Program-made: the position numbers and the translations under genes | Shown here: positions 1 to 5,203 of the stretch, in pieces | Numbering within the stretch: position 1 is the stretch's first letter | Layout of the letters: every line of letters starts with the position of its first letter | Source of the DNA: an uncultured Christensenellaceae bacterium | GTDB lineage: Bacteria > Bacillota > Clostridia > Christensenellales > Pumilibacteraceae | Reading direction: 5' to 3' | DNA: 8,689 bases | NCBI GenBank assembly: GCA_910587025.1 | Contig: CAJUKR010000056.1 | Location: 1-8,689 of the forward strand | The notes under the pieces: model-generated | The model's database searches: none | Told to the model about the DNA's origin: nothing | The model's input: only the letters and a program-made list of their open reading frames with translations

Positions 1-35
1 CTACACTCTTTCCCTACACGACGCTCTTCCGATCT
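1..35. other. Illumina TruSeq adapter (artefact)
   Basis: These bases match the end of the TruSeq universal adapter exactly as I know it, starting CTACACTCTTTCC and ending CTTCCGATCT. They are not genomic. Translation of the neighbouring gene into this segment gives the false tail DRKSVV followed by a stop, a familiar signature of adapter read as protein. Confidence 0.98.
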
Positions 36-265
36 CCGGTCACGAACGCCGTCAGATTGAGCGCGAACATAACAAGCGTCACAAGCAGGATCTCCTCGAG
101 CGACGCGCCAAGAAGAATAGCGTAAACGAGCGACGCGACAAACACGACGCCGGACGCTATGCGAAACGCGTACCCCGCTTTATGCACTATATCGACCGCG
201 CAAAGCACGATCGCTATGCCGAAAAAGACGAGGAGTATCGGATTTTCCAACAGCACAAGTTCCAA
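36..265 (-). CDS. Small hydrophobic membrane protein, 3' end missing
   Basis: I do not recognise a family. About 77 residues are visible, with three likely membrane helices at roughly 8-27, 35-54 and 58-75 and only short loops between them. The gene is cut by the contig end: everything after Gly77 comes from adapter, so the apparent stop at 14-16 is false and the real length is unknown. The start is TTG at 265, immediately preceded by an in-frame TGA, so it cannot lie further upstream; GTG at 256 or TTG at 250 are alternatives. An AAGGAG inside the last codons of the acyl-CoA ligase lies 14 bases before the TTG, rather far, so translation may be coupled to the ligase, whose stop is 5 bases away. 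The tight spacing points to one operon with the ligase. Confidence 0.6.
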
Positions 266-270
266 TCAGA

Positions 271-1788
271 TCAAAACATCTCCTTCATTTTCTGTTTGTC
301 GGGTTTGCCCGACGACGTGAGCGGAAACGCCGACGTGATTTTAATGCGTTCGGGGATCTCATGCCCGGACAGACAAGAGGCAAGCGATTTTTTCAGTCCG
401 TCTTCGGTCAGTTTCGCGCCCTCTTTCGGCACAACCATGGCGCACGGCGTTTCGCCGTACTTCTCGTCCCTTACGCCTACTGCCGCCGCCTGATATACTC
501 CTGGAAGCGAAAGCAAGGCGCGTTCTATCTTTCCCGCCGAGATGTTCTCTCCGCCGCGGATTATTATGTCTTTCAGTCTGCCGCTGATATGGAGTATACC
601 GTCAGGGTCGAAATAACCTATATCTCCGGTGCGGAGCCTGCCGAGCTCGTCGAACGCGGCTTTCATCGCTTCCGCGTCGCCGTAATACCCGAGCATCAGC
701 GTCGGACCTTTGACTCGGATCTCGCCTTCTTCGCCCGCGGCGAGCTTTTCGCCGTTCTCGCCCACTATGTCGCATTCGGTCATCGGATACAATCTCCCGA
801 CGCCTGCCGCCCGCTCTTCCACCGACGCCGAATACGCCGTCGTGGAAATGCCCACGCACTCGCTCATGCCGTACCCCGGCATAAGACGCAGACCGAGCTC
901 GCCCTCTATAAACCGCATCTGATCGGCAGTAAACGGTCCGCCCGCCATAAGCCCGAGCCTGAGCGACGATATATCGAACTTCTTATGCTTTCCGCCGGAA
1001 AGCATATCGAGGAAGAAAGTCGGGACGGAATACATGACCGTTACGCCGAATTTTTCTATCGCGCCGAGCACGGCGTCCGCCGTAACTTCGGTCGGGAAAA
1101 CAACGTCGTGACCGCAAAACGTCGCGCAGGAGACCACGGCGAAACCGAATACGTGATTAAGCGGAAGCATCGCCACGGCTCTGTCGTTTTCGTCCTCTTC
1201 GAACAGCGGCATCGCGTCGACGGGATTCGCTATGCAATTCACGTGACTGAGCATGACCGCTTTCGACGCGCCCGTCGAACCGGACGTGAATATCACCGAA
1301 AACGGATCGTCGGGACGGACGAGGTCATGAGCGGAAACAACCGCCGAAACGTCGAGCCCGAAATCGGCGGGCGTAATGTCGCATATGTCGGAATAATCTC
1401 CGTCCTTGAGCATCCACTTCCCGTCGGAGCCGTCTTCGCTTGTCAGATAGAAATCGGGTTCGATGCCGACTCCGGTCTGTCCGATATACTCGTCGGCGCG
1501 AAAATGCGCGTCGGTCATGACTGCTATACCGCCGAAAACGCAAAGCGAAATCGCAAGCAACGCGGCGGAGGGGCAACGCTCGGCGCGAAGCGCGACAAGA
1601 TCGCCTTTTTCGACGCCGCATTCCATAAGCCGCGCCGCCGTCTGTTCCGCAAGCATGAGCGCCTCGCCGTAATCTATCGTACGGTCGTCCGTAATCAAAT
1701 ACGGCTTTTTCGGATTTTTCCGCGCGTAATCGCGAAGGTAATCGTAAAGATTTTTTTCGCACTGCGCTTTTTTGATCTCGTCTGTCAT
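271..1788 (-). CDS. AMP-forming acyl-CoA synthetase / ligase
   Basis: Class I adenylate-forming enzyme (ANL superfamily), which activates a carboxylic acid as acyl-AMP and then usually transfers it to CoA. Numbered from the first ATG at 1794, the P-loop TSGSTGASK lies at 170-178, the GYGMSE motif at 307-312, the TGD adenylate motif at 389-391, the hinge GRLKD at 405-409, and the C-terminal catalytic lysine is Lys497 in SSGKPDK. All core motifs are intact and about 505 residues is normal for the family. I chose the second ATG (1788) because AGGGAG sits 6 bases before it, whereas it directly abuts the ATG at 1794. Substrate cannot be read from sequence; a medium- or long-chain fatty acid is one possibility. 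No clear promoter lies in 1789-1919, so it may be read through from the lipoprotein gene upstream. Confidence 0.93.
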   Translation of the reverse strand: MTDEIKKAQCEKNLYDYLRDYARKNPKKPYLITDDRTIDYGEALMLAEQTAARLMECGVEKGDLVALRAERCPSAALLAISLCVFGGIAVMTDAHFRADEYIGQTGVGIEPDFYLTSEDGSDGKWMLKDGDYSDICDITPADFGLDVSAVVSAHDLVRPDDPFSVIFTSGSTGASKAVMLSHVNCIANPVDAMPLFEEDENDRAVAMLPLNHVFGFAVVSCATFCGHDVVFPTEVTADAVLGAIEKFGVTVMYSVPTFFLDMLSGGKHKKFDISSLRLGLMAGGPFTADQMRFIEGELGLRLMPGYGMSECVGISTTAYSASVEERAAGVGRLYPMTECDIVGENGEKLAAGEEGEIRVKGPTLMLGYYGDAEAMKAAFDELGRLRTGDIGYFDPDGILHISGRLKDIIIRGGENISAGKIERALLSLPGVYQAAAVGVRDEKYGETPCAMVVPKEGAKLTEDGLKKSLASCLSGHEIPERIKITSAFPLTSSGKPDKQKMKEMF

Positions 1789-1794
1789 TTTCAT

Positions 1795-1800
1795 CTCCCT
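1795..1800 (-). promoter_or_regulatory. Ribosome binding site of the acyl-CoA ligase
   Basis: AGGGAG on the minus strand. It is 6 bases from the ATG at 1788 and touches the ATG at 1794, so it favours the downstream start and a protein two residues shorter. Confidence 0.65.
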
Positions 1801-1919
1801 TTTTTCTTTATTCCGTCTTTACGCACGTCGAATATTCCTCAACGAAAAGGCGGATGTTCGTTATGTTTTCGTTTGCTTCTTATGCCGCGCTTTGCTCGGA
1901 ATCGGCGTATAAGGCAAAA

Positions 1920-1944
1920 TAAGGCTCACGCATCGCAAGCCTTA
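1920..1944 (-). terminator. Weak hairpin at the end of the lipoprotein gene
   Basis: TAAGGCT and AGCCTTA form a 7-bp stem around an 11-base loop. On the minus strand the stem is followed by TTTTGCC, a poor T-run. The lipoprotein stop codon (1926-1928) is at the stem-loop junction. Termination is probably incomplete, which would fit the lack of an obvious separate promoter for the ligase downstream. Confidence 0.35.
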
Positions 1945-2120
1945 AAGTTAAGATCGCTCAATTCCGAAATATATAACGTTTTGCCGTCTGCGCCGTGACC
2001 GTAATCGCCGCACTTTGCATCGAAACGCTCCGAAGCGATCACGGAATCGCAACCGACGAGAACGGCGACCGTCAACAATACGATCGACGACAAAACCGTA
2101 ACGAGTCTGATTTTGCTCAT
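1926..2120 (-). CDS. Small predicted lipoprotein, unknown function
   Basis: Predicted 64-residue precursor. It begins MSKIR, continues with a hydrophobic stretch (about residues 6-22) and ends the signal in a lipobox, LVGC at 21-24. Signal peptidase II would leave Cys24 lipidated and a 41-residue mature peptide facing the outside of the membrane. The mature part has two more cysteines (Cys38 and one three residues from the end) and is acidic. I chose the ATG at 2120 because AAGGAAGAGGG precedes it and the signal peptide then starts properly; the frame is open up to 2159, but that would put 13 unrelated residues before the signal. The next codons after the stop in the other frames show no continuation, so I see no sign that it is a broken longer gene. 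No family recognised. Confidence 0.6.
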   Translation of the reverse strand: MSKIRLVTVLSSIVLLTVAVLVGCDSVIASERFDAKCGDYGHGADGKTLYISELSDLNFKACDA

Positions 2121-2149
2121 ACCCTCTTCCTTATCCCGCACACAAACAT

Positions 2150-2178
2150 ATAGTACCATATCGCGCGCGTAAAATCAA
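2150..2178 (-). promoter_or_regulatory. Promoter of the small lipoprotein gene
   Basis: On the minus strand, TTGATT (2178-2173) and TACTAT (2155-2150) are separated by 17 bases. The transcript would start near 2143, giving a leader of about 20 bases that holds the ribosome binding site. It is divergent from the promoter at 2211-2239. Confidence 0.65.
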
Positions 2179-2184
2179 CCCCTT

Positions 2185-2199
2185 TCGGAAAATTTCCGA
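2185..2199. promoter_or_regulatory. 15-bp dyad between divergent promoters
   Basis: TCGGAAA and TTTCCGA form a perfect 7+1+7 inverted repeat. It lies between the -35 boxes of the two divergent promoters (2173-2178 and 2211-2216). Possible operator; could also be chance in AT-rich DNA. Confidence 0.3.
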
Positions 2200-2210
2200 C
2201 AATTTTTTTC

Positions 2211-2239
2211 TTGCCTTTTCGCAGAAAATAATGTATACT
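2211..2239 (+). promoter_or_regulatory. Promoter placing the start of transcription on an ATG
   Basis: TTGCCT (2211-2216), a 17-base spacer and TATACT (2234-2239). The -10 box is followed by 6 bases and then the ATG at 2246. Transcription normally starts about 7 bases after the -10 box, so the first base of the mRNA should be the A of the start codon, giving a leaderless message. Confidence 0.65.
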
Positions 2240-2245
2240 TCCATT

Positions 2246-2506
2246 ATGGTCAAAATTTGGGTCAAAACTCTCAAAGACAAAAAGATCGTCAAAAACGAGA
2301 TCGTGTTTTACGACGGAAGATACGAGGAAGAGAAATTCGACGAATACGTGCGCATCGCATGTCACGAACTCGATCTGCCTACGCCCGTCATTCTTTCCAC
2401 GCATGCGGCGAGCTTTACGCAATTCAATATCTCGAGATTCAAACCCGCCGACTTCGTGGAGTACATCGATTTCGACGAACTCACCCTCGAAAACTGCAAG
2501 GTCTGA
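2246..2506 (+). CDS. Conserved small protein, function unknown
   Basis: 86-residue soluble protein starting MVKIWVKTLKD, with mixed alpha/beta composition and no membrane segment. I recall similar short proteins of unknown function in Clostridia (an N-terminal KIWVKTLKD strand, a central helix, then a TPVIL and a FxPxDFVE segment), but I cannot name a family. The ATG at 2246 is the only methionine in the protein apart from the ATG at 2231, which lies inside the -10 region. There is no ribosome binding site before 2246, consistent with a leaderless message. The stop is followed after 14 bases by the next gene, which has its own ribosome site, so the two form an operon. A decayed partial copy of this gene is found at 2962-3018. 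Confidence 0.75.
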   Translation: MVKIWVKTLKDKKIVKNEIVFYDGRYEEEKFDEYVRIACHELDLPTPVILSTHAASFTQFNISRFKPADFVEYIDFDELTLENCKV

Positions 2507-2520
2507 AAGAGAGGAAAATC

Positions 2521-2919
2521 ATGGACGAAGACGACATTTACGACACCGCCGTTTACTCGGACTACGCCGACCTGCCGAAAGAAACGCGCAAAGCTCTTTA
2601 TAACGAATATCTGAAATCGGACGCGGGCGAAAAACAACTGTCGCGCATTATATTCGTCGTGCCCCTGATATTTTATATCGCGATCGCCGCGCTCCTCGTC
2701 GCTGCGACTGCGGTTGCGATAGCGGTCGGAATAGGAGTGACTTTCATTACGCTCGTCATGTGCGCCGCGGCGGTTATCGCGGGGCTTATAATCGTAAAGA
2801 TCAATACGGACAAAGCGAAGTACGCGCACGAAGTAAGGTTTGCCGCGTGGCTCAAAACCGAAAAACACGTTATCGCCGTGCCGAAAGACGATATAAAGTC
2901 GGACAAAAAACAAAAATAA
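2521..2919 (+). CDS. Small two-helix membrane protein, unknown function
   Basis: 132 residues. An acidic N-terminal segment (MDEDDIYDTA) is followed by an amphipathic region, two hydrophobic helices at about 42-65 and 70-92, and a basic C-terminal tail with SDKKQK at the end. The short turn between the helices and the charged ends suggest a helical hairpin with both termini in the cytoplasm. The start ATG at 2521 is preceded by GAGG with a 6-base gap; the open frame extends much further upstream, but only as a shadow of the preceding gene. It follows that gene by 14 bases and shares its terminator. No family recognised. Confidence 0.75.
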   Translation: MDEDDIYDTAVYSDYADLPKETRKALYNEYLKSDAGEKQLSRIIFVVPLIFYIAIAALLVAATAVAIAVGIGVTFITLVMCAAAVIAGLIIVKINTDKAKYAHEVRFAAWLKTEKHVIAVPKDDIKSDKKQK

Positions 2920-2922
2920 ACG

Positions 2923-2950
2923 AACAGCGGACTTTACAGCCCGCTGTTTT
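2923..2950. terminator. Bidirectional terminator between convergent operons
   Basis: AACAGCGG and CCGCTGTT form an 8-bp GC-rich stem with a 10-base loop. On the plus strand it ends in a short T-run (CTGTTTTC). On the minus strand the stem is followed by a longer T-rich tract (TTTATTTTTGTTTTTT) running back into the end of the membrane protein gene. It can serve both the plus-strand pair and the luxS operon. Confidence 0.8.
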
Positions 2951-2961
2951 CATTATAGATC

Positions 2962-3018
2962 GAGATCGTTTTACTACGAAAGATACGAGGGAGAAAAATC
3001 CGACGAAGACGCGCGCAT
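2962..3018 (+). pseudogene. Decayed fragment of a second copy of the 86-residue gene
   Basis: These 57 bases align with 2297-2355 of the intact gene: 50 of 57 positions are identical, with one 2-base deletion. Past the deletion the reading frame gives FYYERYEGEKSDEDARI against FYDGRYEEEKFDEYVRI in the intact gene. The deletion shifts the frame relative to the preceding codons, no start is present, and similarity fades after ARI, so it cannot encode the full protein. It lies just outside the terminator and 23 bases from the luxS stop. It probably descends from a tandem duplication. Confidence 0.7.
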
Positions 3019-3041
3019 TCAGTCCGCACGGAACTTTCGTA

Positions 3042-3509
3042 TCATGCCGTGGGATAATCGAAACGTCCGAGCCCGAGATCGCGCAGATATCCAGCCGCAT
3101 ACTTCTTCGCCGAAGCGAGATCCTGATCGGTACAGTTTCCGCACTCGGACATCGTCGCGCCCGGGATGTCGCCCTCGAAATCCGCAATGAACGAAAAGGT
3201 ATCGCGCACGAGCGAAAGCACGTCCTCCGATCCGAGGTCGCCGAACATGACGAGATAAAAGCCCGTCCTGCAACCCATCGGTCCGAAGTATATCACATCG
3301 GCGGCGCGCGGCGAATTGCGCAGGTATGTCGCGCCTATATGCTCGATCGTGTGCATACTGCCCGTATTCATGACAGGTTCGCGGTTGGGCGATGTAAGAC
3401 GCAGGTCGAACGTCGTAACGGCAACGCCGTTACGCTCGTCTTTTCTGGACACGTACAGCCCGGGGAAAAGCAGGTTATGATCGACGGAAAACGACGGTAT
3501 ACGTTCCAT
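3042..3509 (-). CDS. luxS: S-ribosylhomocysteine lyase LuxS
   Basis: Cytoplasmic metalloenzyme that splits S-ribosylhomocysteine into homocysteine and DPD, the precursor of autoinducer-2, within the activated methyl cycle. The 155 residues are normal for the family. Metal ligands are His53 and His57 in HTIEHIGA and Cys123 in SECGNC; Glu56 and Cys80 (in FGPMGCRTGFY) are the catalytic residues. The substrate-end motif PGATMSECG is present. The ATG at 3509 is one base after the ABC-F stop (TGA, T, ATG), and its ribosome site AGAAGG lies in the last codons of the ABC-F gene, so translation is probably coupled. No mtn/pfs nucleosidase or methionine-cycle gene is beside it. Transcription most likely ends at the bidirectional hairpin at 2923-2950. 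Confidence 0.97.
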   Translation of the reverse strand: MERIPSFSVDHNLLFPGLYVSRKDERNGVAVTTFDLRLTSPNREPVMNTGSMHTIEHIGATYLRNSPRAADVIYFGPMGCRTGFYLVMFGDLGSEDVLSLVRDTFSFIADFEGDIPGATMSECGNCTDQDLASAKKYAAGYLRDLGLGRFDYPTA

Positions 3510-3510
3510 A

Positions 3511-5094
3511 TCAGACCTTCTGTTCGTTGATATATTCGTCGTAAGTGATGTCGCGGTCGTATACTTTCGTTCCGCCCGTAAGATCGATCACGCGCGTGCA
3601 GACGGTCTGAACGAGCTCGTGGTCGTGCGACACGAGAAGAAGCGGACCTTTGAAATTGATAAGTCCTTTGTTAAGCGACGTGATGGACTCGAGATCCAGG
3701 TGGTTCGTCGGTTCGTCGAGAATGAGGAAGTTTCCGCCCTCGAGCATCATTTTCGCAAGCATACAGCGCACTTTTTCGCCGCCCGAAAGCACCTTGGCTT
3801 TCTTGAGCGCTTCTTCCTTGGAAAACAGCATCCTACCCAGCCAGCCGCGCAGGAATTCTTCGTCGTGCTGTTTCGCGAACTGGTCGAGCCAGCGCACGAG
3901 CGTCAGATCGACGCCGTCGAAAAAGTGGTCGTAGTTCTGCGGCATATACGACGGGATGATCGTGCTTCCCCATTTGACAGTGCCTTTATCCTGTTTTTCT
4001 TTGCCCGTCAGAACGTCGAACAGCATGGAAAGCACATTGCCGCTGTCGGCGATGAAGCCTATTTTGTCCCCCGCCTTTACGGTAAAATACACGTCTTTGA
4101 AAAAGCCGTTTTTGCTCAAGCCCTCCACCTTGAGAATATCCGCGCCGATGTCGCGTTCGAACTTGAAATCGACATACGGGTATTTTCTCGAAGAAGGCTT
4201 GATGTCGGAGATCTCGAGTTTTTCGAGTTCCTTCTTTCGGCTGGTCGCGCTCTTGGCGCGTTTGGCGTTCGCCGAGAATCTGGCGATAAACTCACGGAGT
4301 TCCTTGGCGCGCGCTTCGGCTTTTTTGTTCGCTTCTTTCTGCTGTCTGAGAAGCAGCTGACTGGACTCGTACCAGAAGTCGTAGTTTCCGACGTACATCG
4401 TTATCTGTCTGTAATCGACATCGCAGATATGCGTGCATACGCGATTGAGGAAATGACGGTTATGCGATACGATAATTATACACGTGTCGTCGAGATCCAT
4501 AAGATAGTCTTCGAGCCAGTTTGCGGTCTTCGCGTCGAGGTTATTGGTCGGCTCGTCGAGAATGAGTATATCCGGATTGCCGAAAAGAGCCTGCGCGAGC
4601 AGAACTTTGACTTTGACTTTGGGATCGACCTCGCTCATAAGCGTATCGGCGATATCGAGAGGAATGCCCAGCGCGCCGAGCATGGAGTCGGCGTTGGCTT
4701 CGGCCTCGTATCCGCCGAGATCGGCGAACTCCGTTTCGTATTCCGCCGCGAGCATGCCGTCCTCTTCGGTAAAGTCGGCCTTTGCGTACAGCTCGTTTCT
4801 GAGCCCGTTCAGTTCCATAAGCCGCTTATGTCCCCACATTACGGCTTCGCGCACGGTCGAAGAATCGTAAGCGTTCTGGTTCTGCTGAAGCACGCTCATA
4901 CGTTCGTTTTTGGATATGGATATTTCGCCCTTATTAGGCTCGAGCTCGCCCGTCAGTATCTTGAGAAACGTGGATTTTCCCGCGCCGTTCGCGCCGATGA
5001 TCCCATAGCAATTCCCTTTCGTGAATTTGATGTTTACGTTTTCGAACAGTATGCGCTGTCCGAACTGCAAAGATATTCCCGTTGCCTGTAACAT
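3511..5094 (-). CDS. ABC-F family ATPase (YkpA/YbiT-like)
   Basis: Soluble protein with two ABC ATPase domains and no membrane segment, 527 residues. ABC-F proteins bind the ribosome and act on translation. Domain 1: Walker A GANGAGKS at 34-41, Walker B LILDEPTN with Glu181, H-loop His211. The charged linker, about 245-295, is the coiled arm that reaches the peptidyl transfer centre in the family. Domain 2: signature LSGGEKVR at 436-443, Walker B with Glu461, H-loop His490. The second Walker A (about 349-357, ADSGNVLSM) lacks the GK[ST] core, and the first signature (about 155-163) reads EVDPKVKVK instead of LSGGxxxR. The family assignment recalls YkpA/YbiT rather than the antibiotic-resistance branch. 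Start ATG at 5094 has GGAG 5 bases upstream. First gene of an operon with luxS. Confidence 0.93.
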   Translation of the reverse strand: MLQATGISLQFGQRILFENVNIKFTKGNCYGIIGANGAGKSTFLKILTGELEPNKGEISISKNERMSVLQQNQNAYDSSTVREAVMWGHKRLMELNGLRNELYAKADFTEEDGMLAAEYETEFADLGGYEAEANADSMLGALGIPLDIADTLMSEVDPKVKVKVLLAQALFGNPDILILDEPTNNLDAKTANWLEDYLMDLDDTCIIIVSHNRHFLNRVCTHICDVDYRQITMYVGNYDFWYESSQLLLRQQKEANKKAEARAKELREFIARFSANAKRAKSATSRKKELEKLEISDIKPSSRKYPYVDFKFERDIGADILKVEGLSKNGFFKDVYFTVKAGDKIGFIADSGNVLSMLFDVLTGKEKQDKGTVKWGSTIIPSYMPQNYDHFFDGVDLTLVRWLDQFAKQHDEEFLRGWLGRMLFSKEEALKKAKVLSGGEKVRCMLAKMMLEGGNFLILDEPTNHLDLESITSLNKGLINFKGPLLLVSHDHELVQTVCTRVIDLTGGTKVYDRDITYDEYINEQKV

Positions 5095-5121
5095 TATTAC
5101 TCCGTTAGAATGTTTTTAAGT

Positions 5122-5150
5122 ATTATACAGTATTTTTACCGAAAGCGCAA
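5122..5150 (-). promoter_or_regulatory. Promoter of the ABC-F/luxS operon
   Basis: On the minus strand, TTGCGC (5150-5145), 17 bases, and a perfect TATAAT (5127-5122). Transcription would start near 5115, giving a leader of about 20 bases with the GGAG site. It is back to back with the promoter at 5169-5197. Confidence 0.8.
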
Positions 5151-5172
5151 CCGTTTTCCGCCAAACGATTGC
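5147..5172. promoter_or_regulatory. Dyad across the divergent -35 boxes
   Basis: GCAACCGTTT and AAACGATTGC are inverted copies with 9 of 10 pairs matching, around a 6-base centre. Each arm covers part of one of the two divergent -35 boxes (5145-5150 and 5169-5174). Part of the symmetry comes from the shared TTGC of the boxes, but the CGTTT/AAACG part is additional. Candidate operator controlling both directions. Confidence 0.4.
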
Positions 5173-5197
5173 ATTTAAGCGCGGGGTGTGCTATTAT
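5169..5197 (+). promoter_or_regulatory. Promoter placing the start of transcription on an ATG
   Basis: TTGCAT (5169-5174), a 17-base spacer and TATTAT (5192-5197). The -10 box is followed by 6 bases and then the ATG at 5204, so the predicted first transcribed base is the A of the start codon. The spacing is the same as that at 2211-2246. Confidence 0.65.
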
Positions 5198-5203
5198 TAC
5201 GGT

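Noticed and set aside
1801..1919. Separate promoter for the acyl-CoA ligase
   Set aside because: No -35/-10 pair with acceptable spacing; candidates such as TTGAGG lack a -10 box at the right distance.
361..1998. Long plus-strand open frame (545 codons) opposite the acyl-CoA ligase
   Set aside because: It is a shadow: Arg/His-rich translation without motifs, fully antisense to a gene with every ANL motif intact.
2231..2245. Upstream ATG for the 86-residue protein
   Set aside because: It overlaps the region of the -10 box; the protein resembles others that begin at MVKIWVK.
3619..5091. Long plus-strand open frame (490 codons) opposite the ABC-F gene
   Set aside because: Antisense shadow of a clear ABC-F protein, produced by GC-rich codon usage; no recognisable domain.
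5186..5203. GTG start for the membrane protein giving MCYYYG at the N-terminus
   Set aside because: It lies inside the promoter spacer and -10 box, so it would not be in the transcript.
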